Source: an uncultured Pelagibacteraceae bacterium (GTDB lineage Bacteria > Pseudomonadota > Alphaproteobacteria > Pelagibacterales > Pelagibacteraceae). Taken from it: a stretch of DNA of 64,000 bases. Positions within the stretch are counted from its first letter, which is position 1. Each line of letters opens with the position of its first letter. The stretch is from contig CACFVG010000001.1 in the NCBI GenBank assembly GCA_902569725.1, positions 29,554 through 93,553 of the forward strand. Reading direction: 5' to 3'. The notes beneath the pieces are model-generated. The model was not told the origin of the DNA and ran no database searches. It worked only from the letters and a program-made list of their open reading frames with translations. A program made the translations under genes and the position numbers. Shown here piece after piece: positions 34,601 through 43,559 of this stretch.

Positions 34601-35334
34601 TAATTAATTTTTTTAAAAAATCTATTAAATCGAATTATTTCTTTCCATTTCCAAAATTTAAATATGCTTCCTATTCTATAGTCTGATGAAAAAAATAAAA
34701 ATTGTGCTTTTCCAATTAAATTATCTTGATGAACATAGCCAACAGCAGATAAAAATCTACTATCTTTAGAGCAATCTCTATTGTCACCAAGGAAAAAATA
34801 ATGATTTTCTGGAACTAAAAATTTGTCTGAATTTTGAAAACTTATGTCAGATCTATATGCTGCCTTAAAAACTTTTCCATTAGGTAGTTTTTCTTTAAAA
34901 AGATTTACTTTAATTTTTTCATTTCCACAAAAAATATAACCATTTGATTTAATTGAGGTTTTAAATATTTGGTTATTATTAATATATAAATCACCATCTA
35001 TGAATTGTATTTCATCACCTGGTAAGCCAATTAATCTTTTAATATAATCTGTTCTATTATCTGCTGGAGTTTTAAATACAACAACATCACCCATTTTTGG
35101 TTTTGAAGATAAAATTCTTCCATTGAAAATATTTGGACTAAATGGAAAAGAATGCCTACTATAACCGTAAGAATATTTGGTTACAAAAAGTCTGTCACCA
35201 ACTAGTAAATTTGGTTCCATTGACGAGGATGGTATATAAAAAGGTTGTAATAATAAAGATCTAATTATTATGGCAATTATCAAAGCATAAAATAATGTTT
35301 TAAAATTATCAATTATTGAGCTTTTATTAATCAT
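34600..35334 (-). CDS. lepB: signal peptidase I
   Basis: A 244-residue inner-membrane serine protease removing signal peptides. One N-terminal helix (about 12-28) precedes the catalytic domain. Seen: nucleophile serine in YIPSSSMEPNLLVGD at about residues 33-47, the general-base lysine in DYIKRLIGLPGD near 96-107, and FFLGDNRDCSKDSR near 175-190. It is followed with no gap by rnc and overlaps acpS by 4 bp. Confidence 0.96.
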   Translation of the reverse strand: MINKSSIIDNFKTLFYALIIAIIIRSLLLQPFYIPSSSMEPNLLVGDRLFVTKYSYGYSRHSFPFSPNIFNGRILSSKPKMGDVVVFKTPADNRTDYIKRLIGLPGDEIQFIDGDLYINNNQIFKTSIKSNGYIFCGNEKIKVNLFKEKLPNGKVFKAAYRSDISFQNSDKFLVPENHYFFLGDNRDCSKDSRFLSAVGYVHQDNLIGKAQFLFFSSDYRIGSIFKFWKWKEIIRFNRFFKKIN

Positions 35335-35714
35335 TTATGAATCACCGAAAAAGCAATAGAATATTTTTTTTCATCAGCTAAAGATAGGGAAATTTTAATT
35401 TTTTTAACTTTAAATTTAGAATAAATAAGTTTTTTTATCTTATTATTTAATTCGTAATGTGGTTTACCGTATTTATCATTAACAATCGAAATATCGTTAA
35501 AATTTAGACCTTTTCTAAAACCTGTTCCTATGGCTTTAGATAATGATTCTTTAGCAGCAAATCTTTTTGAAAAATAATTTGTTTTATCTTTAAATTTTTG
35601 TGATTGAGTAATTTCTTTTTTTGAGAAGATTCGTAAAATAAAATTTTTATTTTTAATTAATTTTTTTACTCTTTTATTGTCAATGATATCAACACCAACT
35701 CCAATTATTTTCAT
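35331..35714 (-). CDS. acpS: holo-[acyl-carrier-protein] synthase
   Basis: A 127-residue phosphopantetheinyl transferase that activates acyl carrier protein with the CoA-derived arm. Seen: the start GVGVDIIDNKRVKKLI with the Mg-binding Asp, RFAAKESLSKAIGTGFRKGL at about 50-69 with the catalytic Glu, and ISLSLADEKKYSIAFSVI at the end. It overlaps lepB and pdxJ in a tight run. Confidence 0.95.
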   Translation of the reverse strand: MKIIGVGVDIIDNKRVKKLIKNKNFILRIFSKKEITQSQKFKDKTNYFSKRFAAKESLSKAIGTGFRKGLNFNDISIVNDKYGKPHYELNNKIKKLIYSKFKVKKIKISLSLADEKKYSIAFSVIHK

Positions 35715-36430
35715 TATTTTTTAATAAACATATTAATTTTTTTAATAACATTTTTTAAACCAATAGATACGGATTCTCCAATAATGAAATGTCCTATATT
35801 AAACTCTTTAATCTCCTTAATTTTTGATAAAATTTTAATTGTCTTGTAATCCATGCCATGGCCAGCATGAACTTCCATTCCTAAAGAATTTGCATATTTA
35901 GCGCATTTTTTAATTTTTCTTAATTCCTTTGTATAATTTTTTTTATTTTTAACTAAATTAGATATTTTTCCTGTATGTATTTCTATACAATTTGTATTAA
36001 TTTTTTTTGAAAATATAACATCTTTTATTATTGGGTTTATAAAAAGACACGTTCTAATTTTCTTGCTATTTAACTTGCTTACAATAAATTTGATTTTTCT
36101 ATAATATTTAATTACATTTAAACCACCTTCTGTTGTTAATTCATTTCTTTTTTCAGGTACTAGACAAACATAATTAGGATTATTCCTTATTGCAATTTTT
36201 ACCATTTTATAGTTAGAAGCTATTTCTAAATTTAGCGGAATTTTTAATTTAGATAATTTCTTAAGGTCGTTATCTTTTATATGTCTTCGATCTTCACGTA
36301 AATGTATTGTAATAGAATCAGCTCCAAGAGAAATTGCATACTTTGCAAAATTAATTGGATTTGGATGTTCACCACTTCTTACATTTCTTAATGTTGCTAT
36401 ATGATCAATATTTACTCCTAAACGTTTCAT
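35714..36430 (-). CDS. pdxJ: pyridoxine 5'-phosphate synthase
   Basis: A 238-residue TIM-barrel enzyme making the pyridoxine ring from deoxyxylulose 5-phosphate and aminoacetone phosphate. Seen: the start RLGVNIDHIATLRNVRSGEHPNP, SITIHLREDRRHI, VCLVPEKRNELTTEGGLN and EVHAGHGMD and IGHFIIGESVSIGL. Loss of none of these suggests full activity. It overlaps pyrE by 4 bp and acpS by 1 bp. Confidence 0.96.
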   Translation of the reverse strand: MKRLGVNIDHIATLRNVRSGEHPNPINFAKYAISLGADSITIHLREDRRHIKDNDLKKLSKLKIPLNLEIASNYKMVKIAIRNNPNYVCLVPEKRNELTTEGGLNVIKYYRKIKFIVSKLNSKKIRTCLFINPIIKDVIFSKKINTNCIEIHTGKISNLVKNKKNYTKELRKIKKCAKYANSLGMEVHAGHGMDYKTIKILSKIKEIKEFNIGHFIIGESVSIGLKNVIKKINMFIKK

Positions 36431-37014
36431 TTTAGATGTCTGCTACCAGGTTTTGTTATTGGAATATTTTTTAAACTATTTGGCAATTCATTTTTTTTGA
36501 ATGTTGGTATATTTAATTTAATCTGCGATATTATTTTTTTTTTTATTTTTAAACTTTTCTTATCAGATCTATCAATTATACATGCAAAGCCAATAAGTTT
36601 TGCTTTTGATTTTCTGATTAGTTTTACACACTCTAAACTAGATTTTCCTGTAGTTATTACATCTTCGATAATAATTACCCTTGAATTTTTTTTAATCTTA
36701 AATCCTCTTCTTAATTGAAATTTACCTGATACTCTTTCACAAAAGATCGTTTCTTTTTTTAATAGTTTTCCAATCTCATATCCAATTATTATACCACCCA
36801 TTGCTGGTGATAATATTAGATCTATTTTTTTAAATTTTTTTTTAATTTTTTTACTGAGTGATAAACAAATTTTTGAAGCTAGATGCGGCTGACTTAATAA
36901 TTTAGCACATTGAATATAATTATATGAATGTAAGCCTGATGATAAAACAAAGTGTCCTTCTAATAGAGCATTAGTTCTTTTTAAAACCGCTAAAGAGTTT
37001 TTTAATGAAAGCAT
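36427..37014 (-). CDS. pyrE: orotate phosphoribosyltransferase
   Basis: A 195-residue enzyme adding ribose phosphate to orotate in pyrimidine synthesis. Seen: LLEGHFVLSSGLHSYNYIQC near the start, LILSPAMGGIIIGYEIGK, FCERVSGKFQLRRGFKI and the PRPP-binding motif RVIIIEDVITTGKSSLECV at about 112-130. The start overlaps the upstream RSH gene by 44 bp; no later in-frame ATG fits the conserved N-terminus. In alphaproteobacteria pyrE-pdxJ commonly follows the RSH gene, as here. Confidence 0.94.
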   Translation of the reverse strand: MLSLKNSLAVLKRTNALLEGHFVLSSGLHSYNYIQCAKLLSQPHLASKICLSLSKKIKKKFKKIDLILSPAMGGIIIGYEIGKLLKKETIFCERVSGKFQLRRGFKIKKNSRVIIIEDVITTGKSSLECVKLIRKSKAKLIGFACIIDRSDKKSLKIKKKIISQIKLNIPTFKKNELPNSLKNIPITKPGSRHLK

Positions 37015-38716
37015 ATTTTTTATTTTTGTGTCTTATAATTTTGAAGTTATATTCTTTTTGTTTTAGCTCACTAATAAGTTTTGTAAAGTTTTTCAAATCA
37101 TGAATTATGAGATTAAATCTAAAATTGATAGCTTTTTCAGTTTTTTCAACCATTTCTACACTTGAAATATTAACATTATTTTCTCCTATCATTGTGGTTA
37201 CATCACCAAGTTTTCCAGGTTGATCAATTAGAGAAATCCACAATGTTGTATTATATTCTTTTGATTTAAGTACTTGAGCATCATCTTTATTTTGCCAATA
37301 TCTTTTAATTGAAGCTCTTGCTTTTCCTGTTTTTGTTGTTGTTAACCAATGCAAAGATGGTGTGGCTTTCTTTGATGTTAATATTTTTACTACATCTCCA
37401 TTAATTAAAATACTTTGTAATGGACTATCTTTTCCATTTATTTCACAGCCTATCGCAGCATCACCGATTTTTGTATGAACTGCATATGCAAAATCTATTG
37501 GTGTAGCTGCCTTGGGTAATTTTATAATCATACCTTTTGGAGTGAAGCAAAAAACATTTTCCTGGAACATTTGTAGTTTTGTATACTCAAAATAATGCTC
37601 GGGATTTTCGTTTCTATCAATAATCTCAACTAAATCTTTTAACCAATCATATTCTTTCCAGGTTAAAGAATTAAATTTTTCTGATGATTTGTATTTCCAA
37701 TGTGATGCTATACCTCTTTCTGCAAATTCATGCATAGGTTTAGTCCTAATTTGAATTTCAATTGGTCTTTTATTTGGTCCAATTATTGCTGTGTGTATAG
37801 ATTGATAATTATTTATTTTAGGTGATGAAATATAATCTTTAAATTTACCAGGTATACAATTATATTTTGAATGAAAAACTCCTAAAGCTTTATAACAATC
37901 ATCAATACTATCTAAAATAATTCTAAAACCAATAATGTCAGTTATTTGTTCAAGTGAAACTCTTTTTTTTTGTACTTTTCTCCAGATTGAAAAAGGAGTT
38001 TTTTCTCTTCCTATAATCTCAGATTTTAAGTTATGTTGATTTAAAATATCCGTAAATTCAAAAGATACATTTTTAAAACTTGTGGACATGTTTTCTTTTA
38101 TTTCATCAAGTCTTTTTTTGATCAATTCTCTAGCTTCAAGATTTAACACTTGAAATGAAAGATCTTCCAACTCATCTCTTATCCTGTTCATTCCCATTCT
38201 ATCAGCTAAGGGAGCGTATATTTCCATTGTTTCTTTTGCTTTACGTATTTGTTTTTCATTATTTGTAACAAACTTAATTGTTCTCATATTATGTAATCTG
38301 TCCGCAAGTTTTACGAGAAGAACTCTAATATCTTTTGATGTGGCTAAAATTAATTTCCTAAAATTTTCAGCTTTTGAATTTGACATAGCTTGATTTTCAA
38401 ACTCTGAAATTTTTGTGACACCATCTACTAAGTCGGCAACTTCTAAACCAAATTCATCTTTAATAGTCTGATATGTAGCATATGTATCTTCAATAGTGTC
38501 ATGGAGAAGACCGGTTGCTATGGTCGCGCTATCTAGTTTTAATTCTGTTAGAATATTAGCTACAGCAACAGGATGAATAATGTATGGGGAACCTTCATCT
38601 CTTTTTTGCTTTTCATGTGCTTTTAAAGCAAAATTATAAGCTTTTGTTAAAGTTTCGGGATTTAAAAACCTATTATAAGATTTAACTTTGGTTATTAATT
38701 CTTCTGAATTTAGCAT
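36971..38716 (-). CDS. RelA/SpoT-homologue (p)ppGpp synthetase/hydrolase, shortened C-terminus
   Basis: A 581-residue RSH enzyme, against about 700-750 residues for typical long RSH proteins. Seen: the HD hydrolase domain with HPVAVANILTEL and GLLHDTIEDT (H72-D73), suggesting hydrolase activity; the synthetase domain with GREKTPFSIWRKVQKK and ITDIIGFRIIL around residues 235-265 and YQSIHTAI; a TGS domain (about 370-430, VFCFTPKGMIIKLPKAATPIDFAYAVHT); and a C-terminal ACT domain (about 490-560). Only about 50 residues separate TGS and ACT, so the helical and zinc-finger/RIS modules used for ribosome sensing are missing. Confidence 0.93.
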   Translation of the reverse strand: MLNSEELITKVKSYNRFLNPETLTKAYNFALKAHEKQKRDEGSPYIIHPVAVANILTELKLDSATIATGLLHDTIEDTYATYQTIKDEFGLEVADLVDGVTKISEFENQAMSNSKAENFRKLILATSKDIRVLLVKLADRLHNMRTIKFVTNNEKQIRKAKETMEIYAPLADRMGMNRIRDELEDLSFQVLNLEARELIKKRLDEIKENMSTSFKNVSFEFTDILNQHNLKSEIIGREKTPFSIWRKVQKKRVSLEQITDIIGFRIILDSIDDCYKALGVFHSKYNCIPGKFKDYISSPKINNYQSIHTAIIGPNKRPIEIQIRTKPMHEFAERGIASHWKYKSSEKFNSLTWKEYDWLKDLVEIIDRNENPEHYFEYTKLQMFQENVFCFTPKGMIIKLPKAATPIDFAYAVHTKIGDAAIGCEINGKDSPLQSILINGDVVKILTSKKATPSLHWLTTTKTGKARASIKRYWQNKDDAQVLKSKEYNTTLWISLIDQPGKLGDVTTMIGENNVNISSVEMVEKTEKAINFRFNLIIHDLKNFTKLISELKQKEYNFKIIRHKNKKYAFIKKLFSGFKKN

Positions 38717-38736
38717 TAATAAATTATATCATTTAT

Positions 38737-39264
38737 TTAAATTTGTTTAATAGAGTAAAAACAAGAATCTTCTAATTTTACTATCAAATCCTTAATTTTT
38801 GTTTTTTTTATTGGATGTTTCCAATTTTTTTCAATCTCAAACAAAGGAAATAAAACAAAATTTCTATTATGAAGTCTTGGATGGGGTATTATAATCTTAC
38901 CATTATTAGCATATAATTTGTAAATTCTACCTTTGTAGTCAAGAATATCAATATCACAAGTTCTTGGACTATTGCGCAAAGTTTTTTTTCTTCCAAGTTT
39001 TTTTTCAATATCTTTTATTATAGAAAATAAATTTATTGGTTTTAATTTTGTAATAATTTTAATTACCACATTATAGAATTTTGGATCATTTTTGTTAGGC
39101 CATGCATAAGTTTCATAAATACTAGAACTTTTTACAATTTTTACTGAATTTTTTTCTAAAAAATATTTAGTATTTTCAATATTTCTTTTTTTATTACCCA
39201 CATTGGATCCAATACTTAAATAAACTACATTAGCTTGATTTTCTGAAATATCTTGCTTTATCAC
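38737..39264 (-). CDS. folK: 2-amino-4-hydroxy-6-hydroxymethyldihydropteridine diphosphokinase
   Basis: Folate-pathway kinase that pyrophosphorylates the pterin alcohol. Seen: [17 protein letters not shown] at the start of the domain, [24 protein letters not shown], and the signature region [15 protein letters not shown] and [19 protein letters not shown] frame open as far as ATG 39330 exists, but its extra N-terminus lies over the conserved smpB C-terminus, so I prefer the GTG at 39264, giving 175 residues and a 35 bp overlap with smpB. The true start is uncertain. Confidence 0.85.
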   Translation of the reverse strand: MIKQDISENQANVVYLSIGSNVGNKKRNIENTKYFLEKNSVKIVKSSSIYETYAWPNKNDPKFYNVVIKIITKLKPINLFSIIKDIEKKLGRKKTLRNSPRTCDIDILDYKGRIYKLYANNGKIIIPHPRLHNRNFVLFPLFEIEKNWKHPIKKTKIKDLIVKLEDSCFYSIKQI

Positions 39265-39700
39265 GATTCCAATCTCTATTTTTTTTTGTTTGTCTTTTAT
39301 CGTATTGTTTTTTTCCTTTTGCAACCGCAATTTCGATTTTTGCTTTGCCTTTTTTAAAATACATTTTTGTAGGCACCAAGGTAAATCCTTCAGTGTTTAT
39401 TTTGCCTGCAAGTTTATTAATTTCTTTTTTTTTAAATAGAAGTTTTCGTTCATCTGTTGGATTATGATTTGAATAACTGGCTTGTTTATATGAAGAAATG
39501 TGAGAATTAATTAAATAAATTTCACCATTTTTTTCTATCGCATAAGAATCAGCAATATTAACTTTTCCAGATCTAATTGATTTAATTTCCGACCCTTTCA
39601 AAACAATACCTGCTTCAATTAACTCATGAAAAAAATAATTAAAGCTTGCTTTTCGATTTAAACAAATAATTTTTAAACCAGGGTTGGTTTTTTTTTTCAT
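39230..39700 (-). CDS. smpB: SsrA-binding protein SmpB
   Basis: A 156-residue partner of tmRNA in ribosome rescue. Seen: [40 protein letters not shown]-type core at about 15-54, [33 protein letters not shown] near 104-136, and the basic C-terminal tail ending [11 protein letters not shown] that enters the mRNA channel. Its presence means a tmRNA must exist in the genome. It follows dapA with a 1 bp overlap, a common alphaproteobacterial pairing. Confidence 0.96.
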   Translation of the reverse strand: MKKKTNPGLKIICLNRKASFNYFFHELIEAGIVLKGSEIKSIRSGKVNIADSYAIEKNGEIYLINSHISSYKQASYSNHNPTDERKLLFKKKEINKLAGKINTEGFTLVPTKMYFKKGKAKIEIAVAKGKKQYDKRQTKKNRDWNRDKARYFRKSS

Positions 39701-40584
39701 TAACTAATAAGTTTAGCTGATGATAAAGCTTTTTTAACTTCTTCTTGAGTTTCTTTTTTAATTTTTACTAATGGAAGTCTAATTTCATCATCACATAATC
39801 CTAAAAGTTTAGCTGCATATTTAACTGGTGCTGGATTGCTCTCAATAAATAGAGATTTATGTAATGGTTGTAGTATTTGATCTATTCTTTCTGCTTCTTT
39901 TATCTCATTATCAGATTTTGATTTTGAATATTTTTGCATATCTGAACATAATTTTGGAGCAATGTTAGCTGTTACGGAAATAATTCCTACTCCTCCTCTT
40001 TTGTTAAATTTAAATGCTAACCCATCCTCACCAGTCAGCTGTATGAATTCGGGACCTAATTTTTTTATTGTGTCGTCAAGTCGATTTAAATCACCAGTAG
40101 CATCTTTTACTCCAGCAATATTCTTAAGCTCAAATAACCTTGCCATGGTATCAACCGACATATCAATTACACATCTACTAGGTATATTATAAATTATAAT
40201 TGGAAGACTTGTGTTATCATTTATGGTTTTGTAATGTTGGTATAAACCTTCTTGTGTAGGTTTGTTATAATATGGAGTAACAACTAGTGCTCCATCTGCT
40301 CCGGCTTTTTCAGCATGTTTTGTTAATGCGACGGCTTCCTCTGTTGAATTAGATCCTGTGCCAGCTATTACAGGAATCTTGCCTTTAGCCTCTTTAATAC
40401 ATAATTCGATTACTTTTTCATGCTCCCTATGATTTAATGTTGGAGATTCTCCAGTTGTTCCTGCTGGAACTAAGCCATTAGTATTGTTTTCTAAATGAAA
40501 ATTAATTAATTTAATATAACTTTCTTCATCTAGATTATTATCTTTGAATGGTGTTATAAGAGCTACATTTGAACCTTTAAACAT
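39700..40584 (-). CDS. dapA: 4-hydroxy-tetrahydrodipicolinate synthase
   Basis: A 294-residue TIM-barrel aldolase joining pyruvate and aspartate semialdehyde in lysine and peptidoglycan precursor synthesis. Seen: the start [63 protein letters not shown] with the catalytic tyrosine and GVKDATGDL with the Schiff-base lysine. It starts the ten-gene minus-strand run and is divergent from the lytic transglycosylase gene with a 43 bp gap. Confidence 0.96.
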   Translation of the reverse strand: MFKGSNVALITPFKDNNLDEESYIKLINFHLENNTNGLVPAGTTGESPTLNHREHEKVIELCIKEAKGKIPVIAGTGSNSTEEAVALTKHAEKAGADGALVVTPYYNKPTQEGLYQHYKTINDNTSLPIIIYNIPSRCVIDMSVDTMARLFELKNIAGVKDATGDLNRLDDTIKKLGPEFIQLTGEDGLAFKFNKRGGVGIISVTANIAPKLCSDMQKYSKSKSDNEIKEAERIDQILQPLHKSLFIESNPAPVKYAAKLLGLCDDEIRLPLVKIKKETQEEVKKALSSAKLIS

Positions 40585-40627
40585 GAGATCTTATAACATA
40601 AATTATTAATGATTCATTAAATTTATT

Positions 40628-42835
40628 ATGAAAAAAAAGCTTTTAAAATTTACAATAATTATTTTTATCTTCTTAAATGGTGCTTTTACTGTACATGCCA
40701 ATGAGAAAATTATTCTTCCAGAAAAAAAACCAGTTGTAACTAAAGATCAAACCCTAAATAAAGTAGCAAATTATTTAATTCCAACGAAAAAACCTATTTT
40801 AAATATAAAAAAAACCGAACCAAAAAAAGTTGAAAAATTAATTGTGGATGGTGAAATAATACCTCCAAACAAACCATTGTTTGTCAAAAAAGAAAAGTCA
40901 GTTAGAGCAAAAAAATCTAAATATTATTCAAAAAAAGATTATGAAATAGCAAAAGTGGCTATTAGAAATATGGAACAAAGAAAATGGACATCGGCTGAAA
41001 AAACTGCAAAAAAAGCAAGGGATAAATCAATATATAACTTTATAAGATGGAAACATCTTTTAACTACAGGAAATCAATTAGCCTTTTATGAATACAAAAG
41101 ATTTATTGAATTAAATCCAAAATATCCAAGAATAAATAGAATAAAATATTTAGCTGAACACAAAATGTCTGTGAATGATTTATCTCCTAATTTTATTATT
41201 GGGTGGTTCCAAAAAAATCAACCTTTAAGTGGATTTGGCAAAATTATTTTAGGCCAAGCACATCTATCAAAAGGTAAATCTACTGAAGGAATTAAATTAA
41301 TTAAAGAAGGATGGATCACCGCAGATTTGACTAGAAATGATATGAAGTTTTTTAGAAAAAAATTCAAGAAAATTTTAAATTCTAATGACTATATTAAAAG
41401 AGCTGATTATTTAGCTTATGAAAACAAATATTGGGATTTAAAAAGAATGCTAAGATATCTGCCAAAAGACTACCAGCTTCTTTATACAGCAAGACAACTA
41501 TTAATGAGTAGATCGTATGGTGTAGATTCTGCAATAAGCAAAGTCCCAAAAAAATTTAAAAACGATCATGGTTTAAATTATGACAGATTAAAATGGAGAA
41601 GAAAAAGAGGAAGAGTTGATGGTTCACTCGAAATTTTGCTTAAAATCAAAAATACTAAAGAATATATGGTAAGACCTGATAAATGGTGGGTAGAAAGAGG
41701 AATAATAGGAAGATCATTAATTTATAAAAAAAAATATGAAACTGCATATAAAATAGTGAGTAATCATGCACTAACAGAAGGTTCAGAATATGCAGAGGCT
41801 GAATGGATGAGTGGATGGATTGCATTAAGTTTTTTAAAAGATCCTATTTTAGCTGAAAATCATTTTTTAAATTTCTATAACAATGTTGGTTACCCAATAA
41901 GTTTGTCTAGAGGTGCTTATTGGTTAGGCAAAACTTATGAAAAAATTGGCAAAAAAGATTTAGCTGTACAATGGTATGGGGAATCCTCTAAATTTTTAAC
42001 TACTTATTATGGTCAGCTTTCACATTTAAAAATTAAACCGAATAAAGAAATAGAATTAAACAAACTTATGGAAGTTGACAAAGAATATGCAGAAAAATTT
42101 TATAAGAAAGGTATAGTTAAAGTAATTCATTTATTAGATGAATTAAATAAAGACAAATATACCAAGCATCTTTTAAGAGGCCTGGCTAATGATAATATTT
42201 CTTTAGGTAGTGAAGTTTTGGCTGCAAAGCTGGCCTCAGATATATCAAGATTTGATTTTGCAGTTCAAATCTCAAAAATTGCATCCTATGAAAAAAGATT
42301 TCATAATAAGTATAATTATCCAGTAATAAGTACACCAAAAATTATTAATGGAAGAAAAATTCCTGAGTCTGCATTTATATTATCTATTATAAGACAAGAA
42401 AGTGAATTTGATACAAGCGCTCATAGTCATGCTGGTGCTCAAGGACTAATGCAATTAATGACCTACACTGCTAAAGTTGTTGCAAAACAAGCAAAATTGC
42501 CCTACTCAAAATCTAGATTAACTTCAGACCCAGAATATAATGTTAACTTGGGTTCTCATTATATAGCAGGATTAATTCTTGAATATGATGGTTCATATCC
42601 TTTTGCAATAGCTGCATACAACGCTGGGCCCAAAAGAGTTAGATACTGGAAAAAAATTAATAAAAACCCACAAAAAAAACAAATTGATTATGTTGACTGG
42701 ATCGAATTAATTAAATTTAAAGAAACTAGAAACTATGTTCAGAGAGTTTTAGAAAATTATAATGTTTACAGATATATACTAGAACAAAAACCAATAAAAC
42801 TGAAAGATTTTTTCAAAAACGATCCTTTGTATTAA
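40628..42835 (+). CDS. soluble lytic murein transglycosylase (Slt-like)
   Basis: A 735-residue periplasmic enzyme that cleaves peptidoglycan glycan chains with 1,6-anhydro product formation. Seen: signal peptide 1-24 (cleavage after VHA), a Lys/Pro-rich linker to about 110, a long alpha-superhelical region with TPR-like repeats (about 110-560), and a C-terminal SLT domain: IIRQESEFDTSAHSHAGAQGLMQLM with the catalytic Glu near residue 592, and AIAAYNAGPKRVRYW. Length is above that of E. coli Slt70 (645). It converges on the methyltransferase gene with a 4 bp overlap. Confidence 0.92.
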   Translation: MKKKLLKFTIIIFIFLNGAFTVHANEKIILPEKKPVVTKDQTLNKVANYLIPTKKPILNIKKTEPKKVEKLIVDGEIIPPNKPLFVKKEKSVRAKKSKYYSKKDYEIAKVAIRNMEQRKWTSAEKTAKKARDKSIYNFIRWKHLLTTGNQLAFYEYKRFIELNPKYPRINRIKYLAEHKMSVNDLSPNFIIGWFQKNQPLSGFGKIILGQAHLSKGKSTEGIKLIKEGWITADLTRNDMKFFRKKFKKILNSNDYIKRADYLAYENKYWDLKRMLRYLPKDYQLLYTARQLLMSRSYGVDSAISKVPKKFKNDHGLNYDRLKWRRKRGRVDGSLEILLKIKNTKEYMVRPDKWWVERGIIGRSLIYKKKYETAYKIVSNHALTEGSEYAEAEWMSGWIALSFLKDPILAENHFLNFYNNVGYPISLSRGAYWLGKTYEKIGKKDLAVQWYGESSKFLTTYYGQLSHLKIKPNKEIELNKLMEVDKEYAEKFYKKGIVKVIHLLDELNKDKYTKHLLRGLANDNISLGSEVLAAKLASDISRFDFAVQISKIASYEKRFHNKYNYPVISTPKIINGRKIPESAFILSIIRQESEFDTSAHSHAGAQGLMQLMTYTAKVVAKQAKLPYSKSRLTSDPEYNVNLGSHYIAGLILEYDGSYPFAIAAYNAGPKRVRYWKKINKNPQKKQIDYVDWIELIKFKETRNYVQRVLENYNVYRYILEQKPIKLKDFFKNDPLY

Positions 42836-43392
42836 TCTTTTAAAGCTACCCACTTTATCTTCATTTCTTTAACTACATTATTATATTTTTTTATGTGTTC
42901 TTGTAATTCATTTTGGTCAATTTCATTATTATTAAGTAATTTTACATAATTATTTTCTAATACAAAATTAACATCTTTTATAATGAAGTTAACCCCATGT
43001 ATTAATGCTAAAGGTGTATTGGCTGCATTCATCTTTTCCCATTTTTCATTTAAGTTTTTATCGTATAGTTGAAGACCAAGTATGGTGATTGGTCTTACGT
43101 GGGTAGGGTCAGATATAAAATCATCATGTCTTGGATGAGGAACTCTAATATCAACAATAGAATTGTTTTTGCAAATTCTATAAAGTTCTTTAATTATGTT
43201 ATTGAAGACATCTGGATTTTGACCAATATGTTCTAAAACATGTGACAATAATATTTCATCTACAGAATTATCCTCAAAAGGATATGGAAATTTTTCTAGA
43301 TTGTGAACTATATCAGGATTATAATATTGAAATTTATCAACATTAACATAGCCTTTTAATATCTTTGAGCCGCTTCCTAAATTTAGTTTCAT
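42832..43392 (-). CDS. SAM-dependent methyltransferase
   Basis: A 186-residue class I methyltransferase-like protein. Seen: the glycine-rich SAM-binding start KLNLGSGSKILKGYVNVDKF (motif I), EKFPYPFEDNSVDEILLSHVLEH (motifs II to IV) and ILGLQLYD. The substrate is unknown; such proteins beside surface-polysaccharide genes methylate sugars, but no such genes adjoin here. The start ATG 43390-43392 is 9 nt behind the end of tRNA-Ser on the same strand. A longer frame to 43461 runs through the tRNA and is not believable. Confidence 0.82.
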   Translation of the reverse strand: MKLNLGSGSKILKGYVNVDKFQYYNPDIVHNLEKFPYPFEDNSVDEILLSHVLEHIGQNPDVFNNIIKELYRICKNNSIVDIRVPHPRHDDFISDPTHVRPITILGLQLYDKNLNEKWEKMNAANTPLALIHGVNFIIKDVNFVLENNYVKLLNNNEIDQNELQEHIKKYNNVVKEMKIKWVALKD

Positions 43393-43401
43393 ATATAAAT
43401 G

Positions 43402-43494
43402 TGGCGGAAAGGGAGGGATTCGAACCCTCGGTACATCTTTCGACGCACGACGAGTTAGCAACCCGTTGGTTTAAACCAGCTCACCCACCTTTCC
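43402..43494 (-). tRNA. tRNA-Ser (anticodon GCT)
   Basis: A 93-nt class II tRNA on the minus strand. The acceptor stem GGAAAGG pairs with CCTTTCC, discriminator G and an encoded CCA complete the end (TGGC at 43402-43405 on the plus strand). The anticodon loop TTGCTAA gives GCT, reading AGC/AGT. A long variable arm and GGTTCGAATCC T arm are present. The adjacent methyltransferase gene starts 9 bases downstream. Confidence 0.96.
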
Positions 43495-43519
43495 GTTGAT
43501 TACTGTGTAACTTGAAATC

Positions 43520-43542
43520 ATTGAATATTCAATATTTATAAA
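43520..43542 (+). promoter_or_regulatory. promoter and palindromic operator candidate before the sarcosine oxidase operon
   Basis: A perfect 14-bp palindrome ATTGAATATTCAAT (43520-43533) is followed by a -10-like TATAAA (43537-43542) and the soxB ATG at 43560. The palindrome lies where the -35 to -10 spacer would be, so a bound regulator would block RNA polymerase. AT-rich palindromes arise by chance in such DNA, so this is moderate evidence. Confidence 0.4.
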
Positions 43543-43559
43543 GTAATTTTGTGCAAAAT

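Noticed and set aside
39265-39330. Upstream ATG for folK at 39330
   Set aside because: The added residues are only the alternate frame of the conserved smpB C-terminal region and have no HPPK counterpart.
42832-43461. Longer methyltransferase frame extending upstream
   Set aside because: The extension reads through tRNA-Ser; the internal ATG at 43390-43392 begins exactly at the conserved SAM-binding N-terminus.
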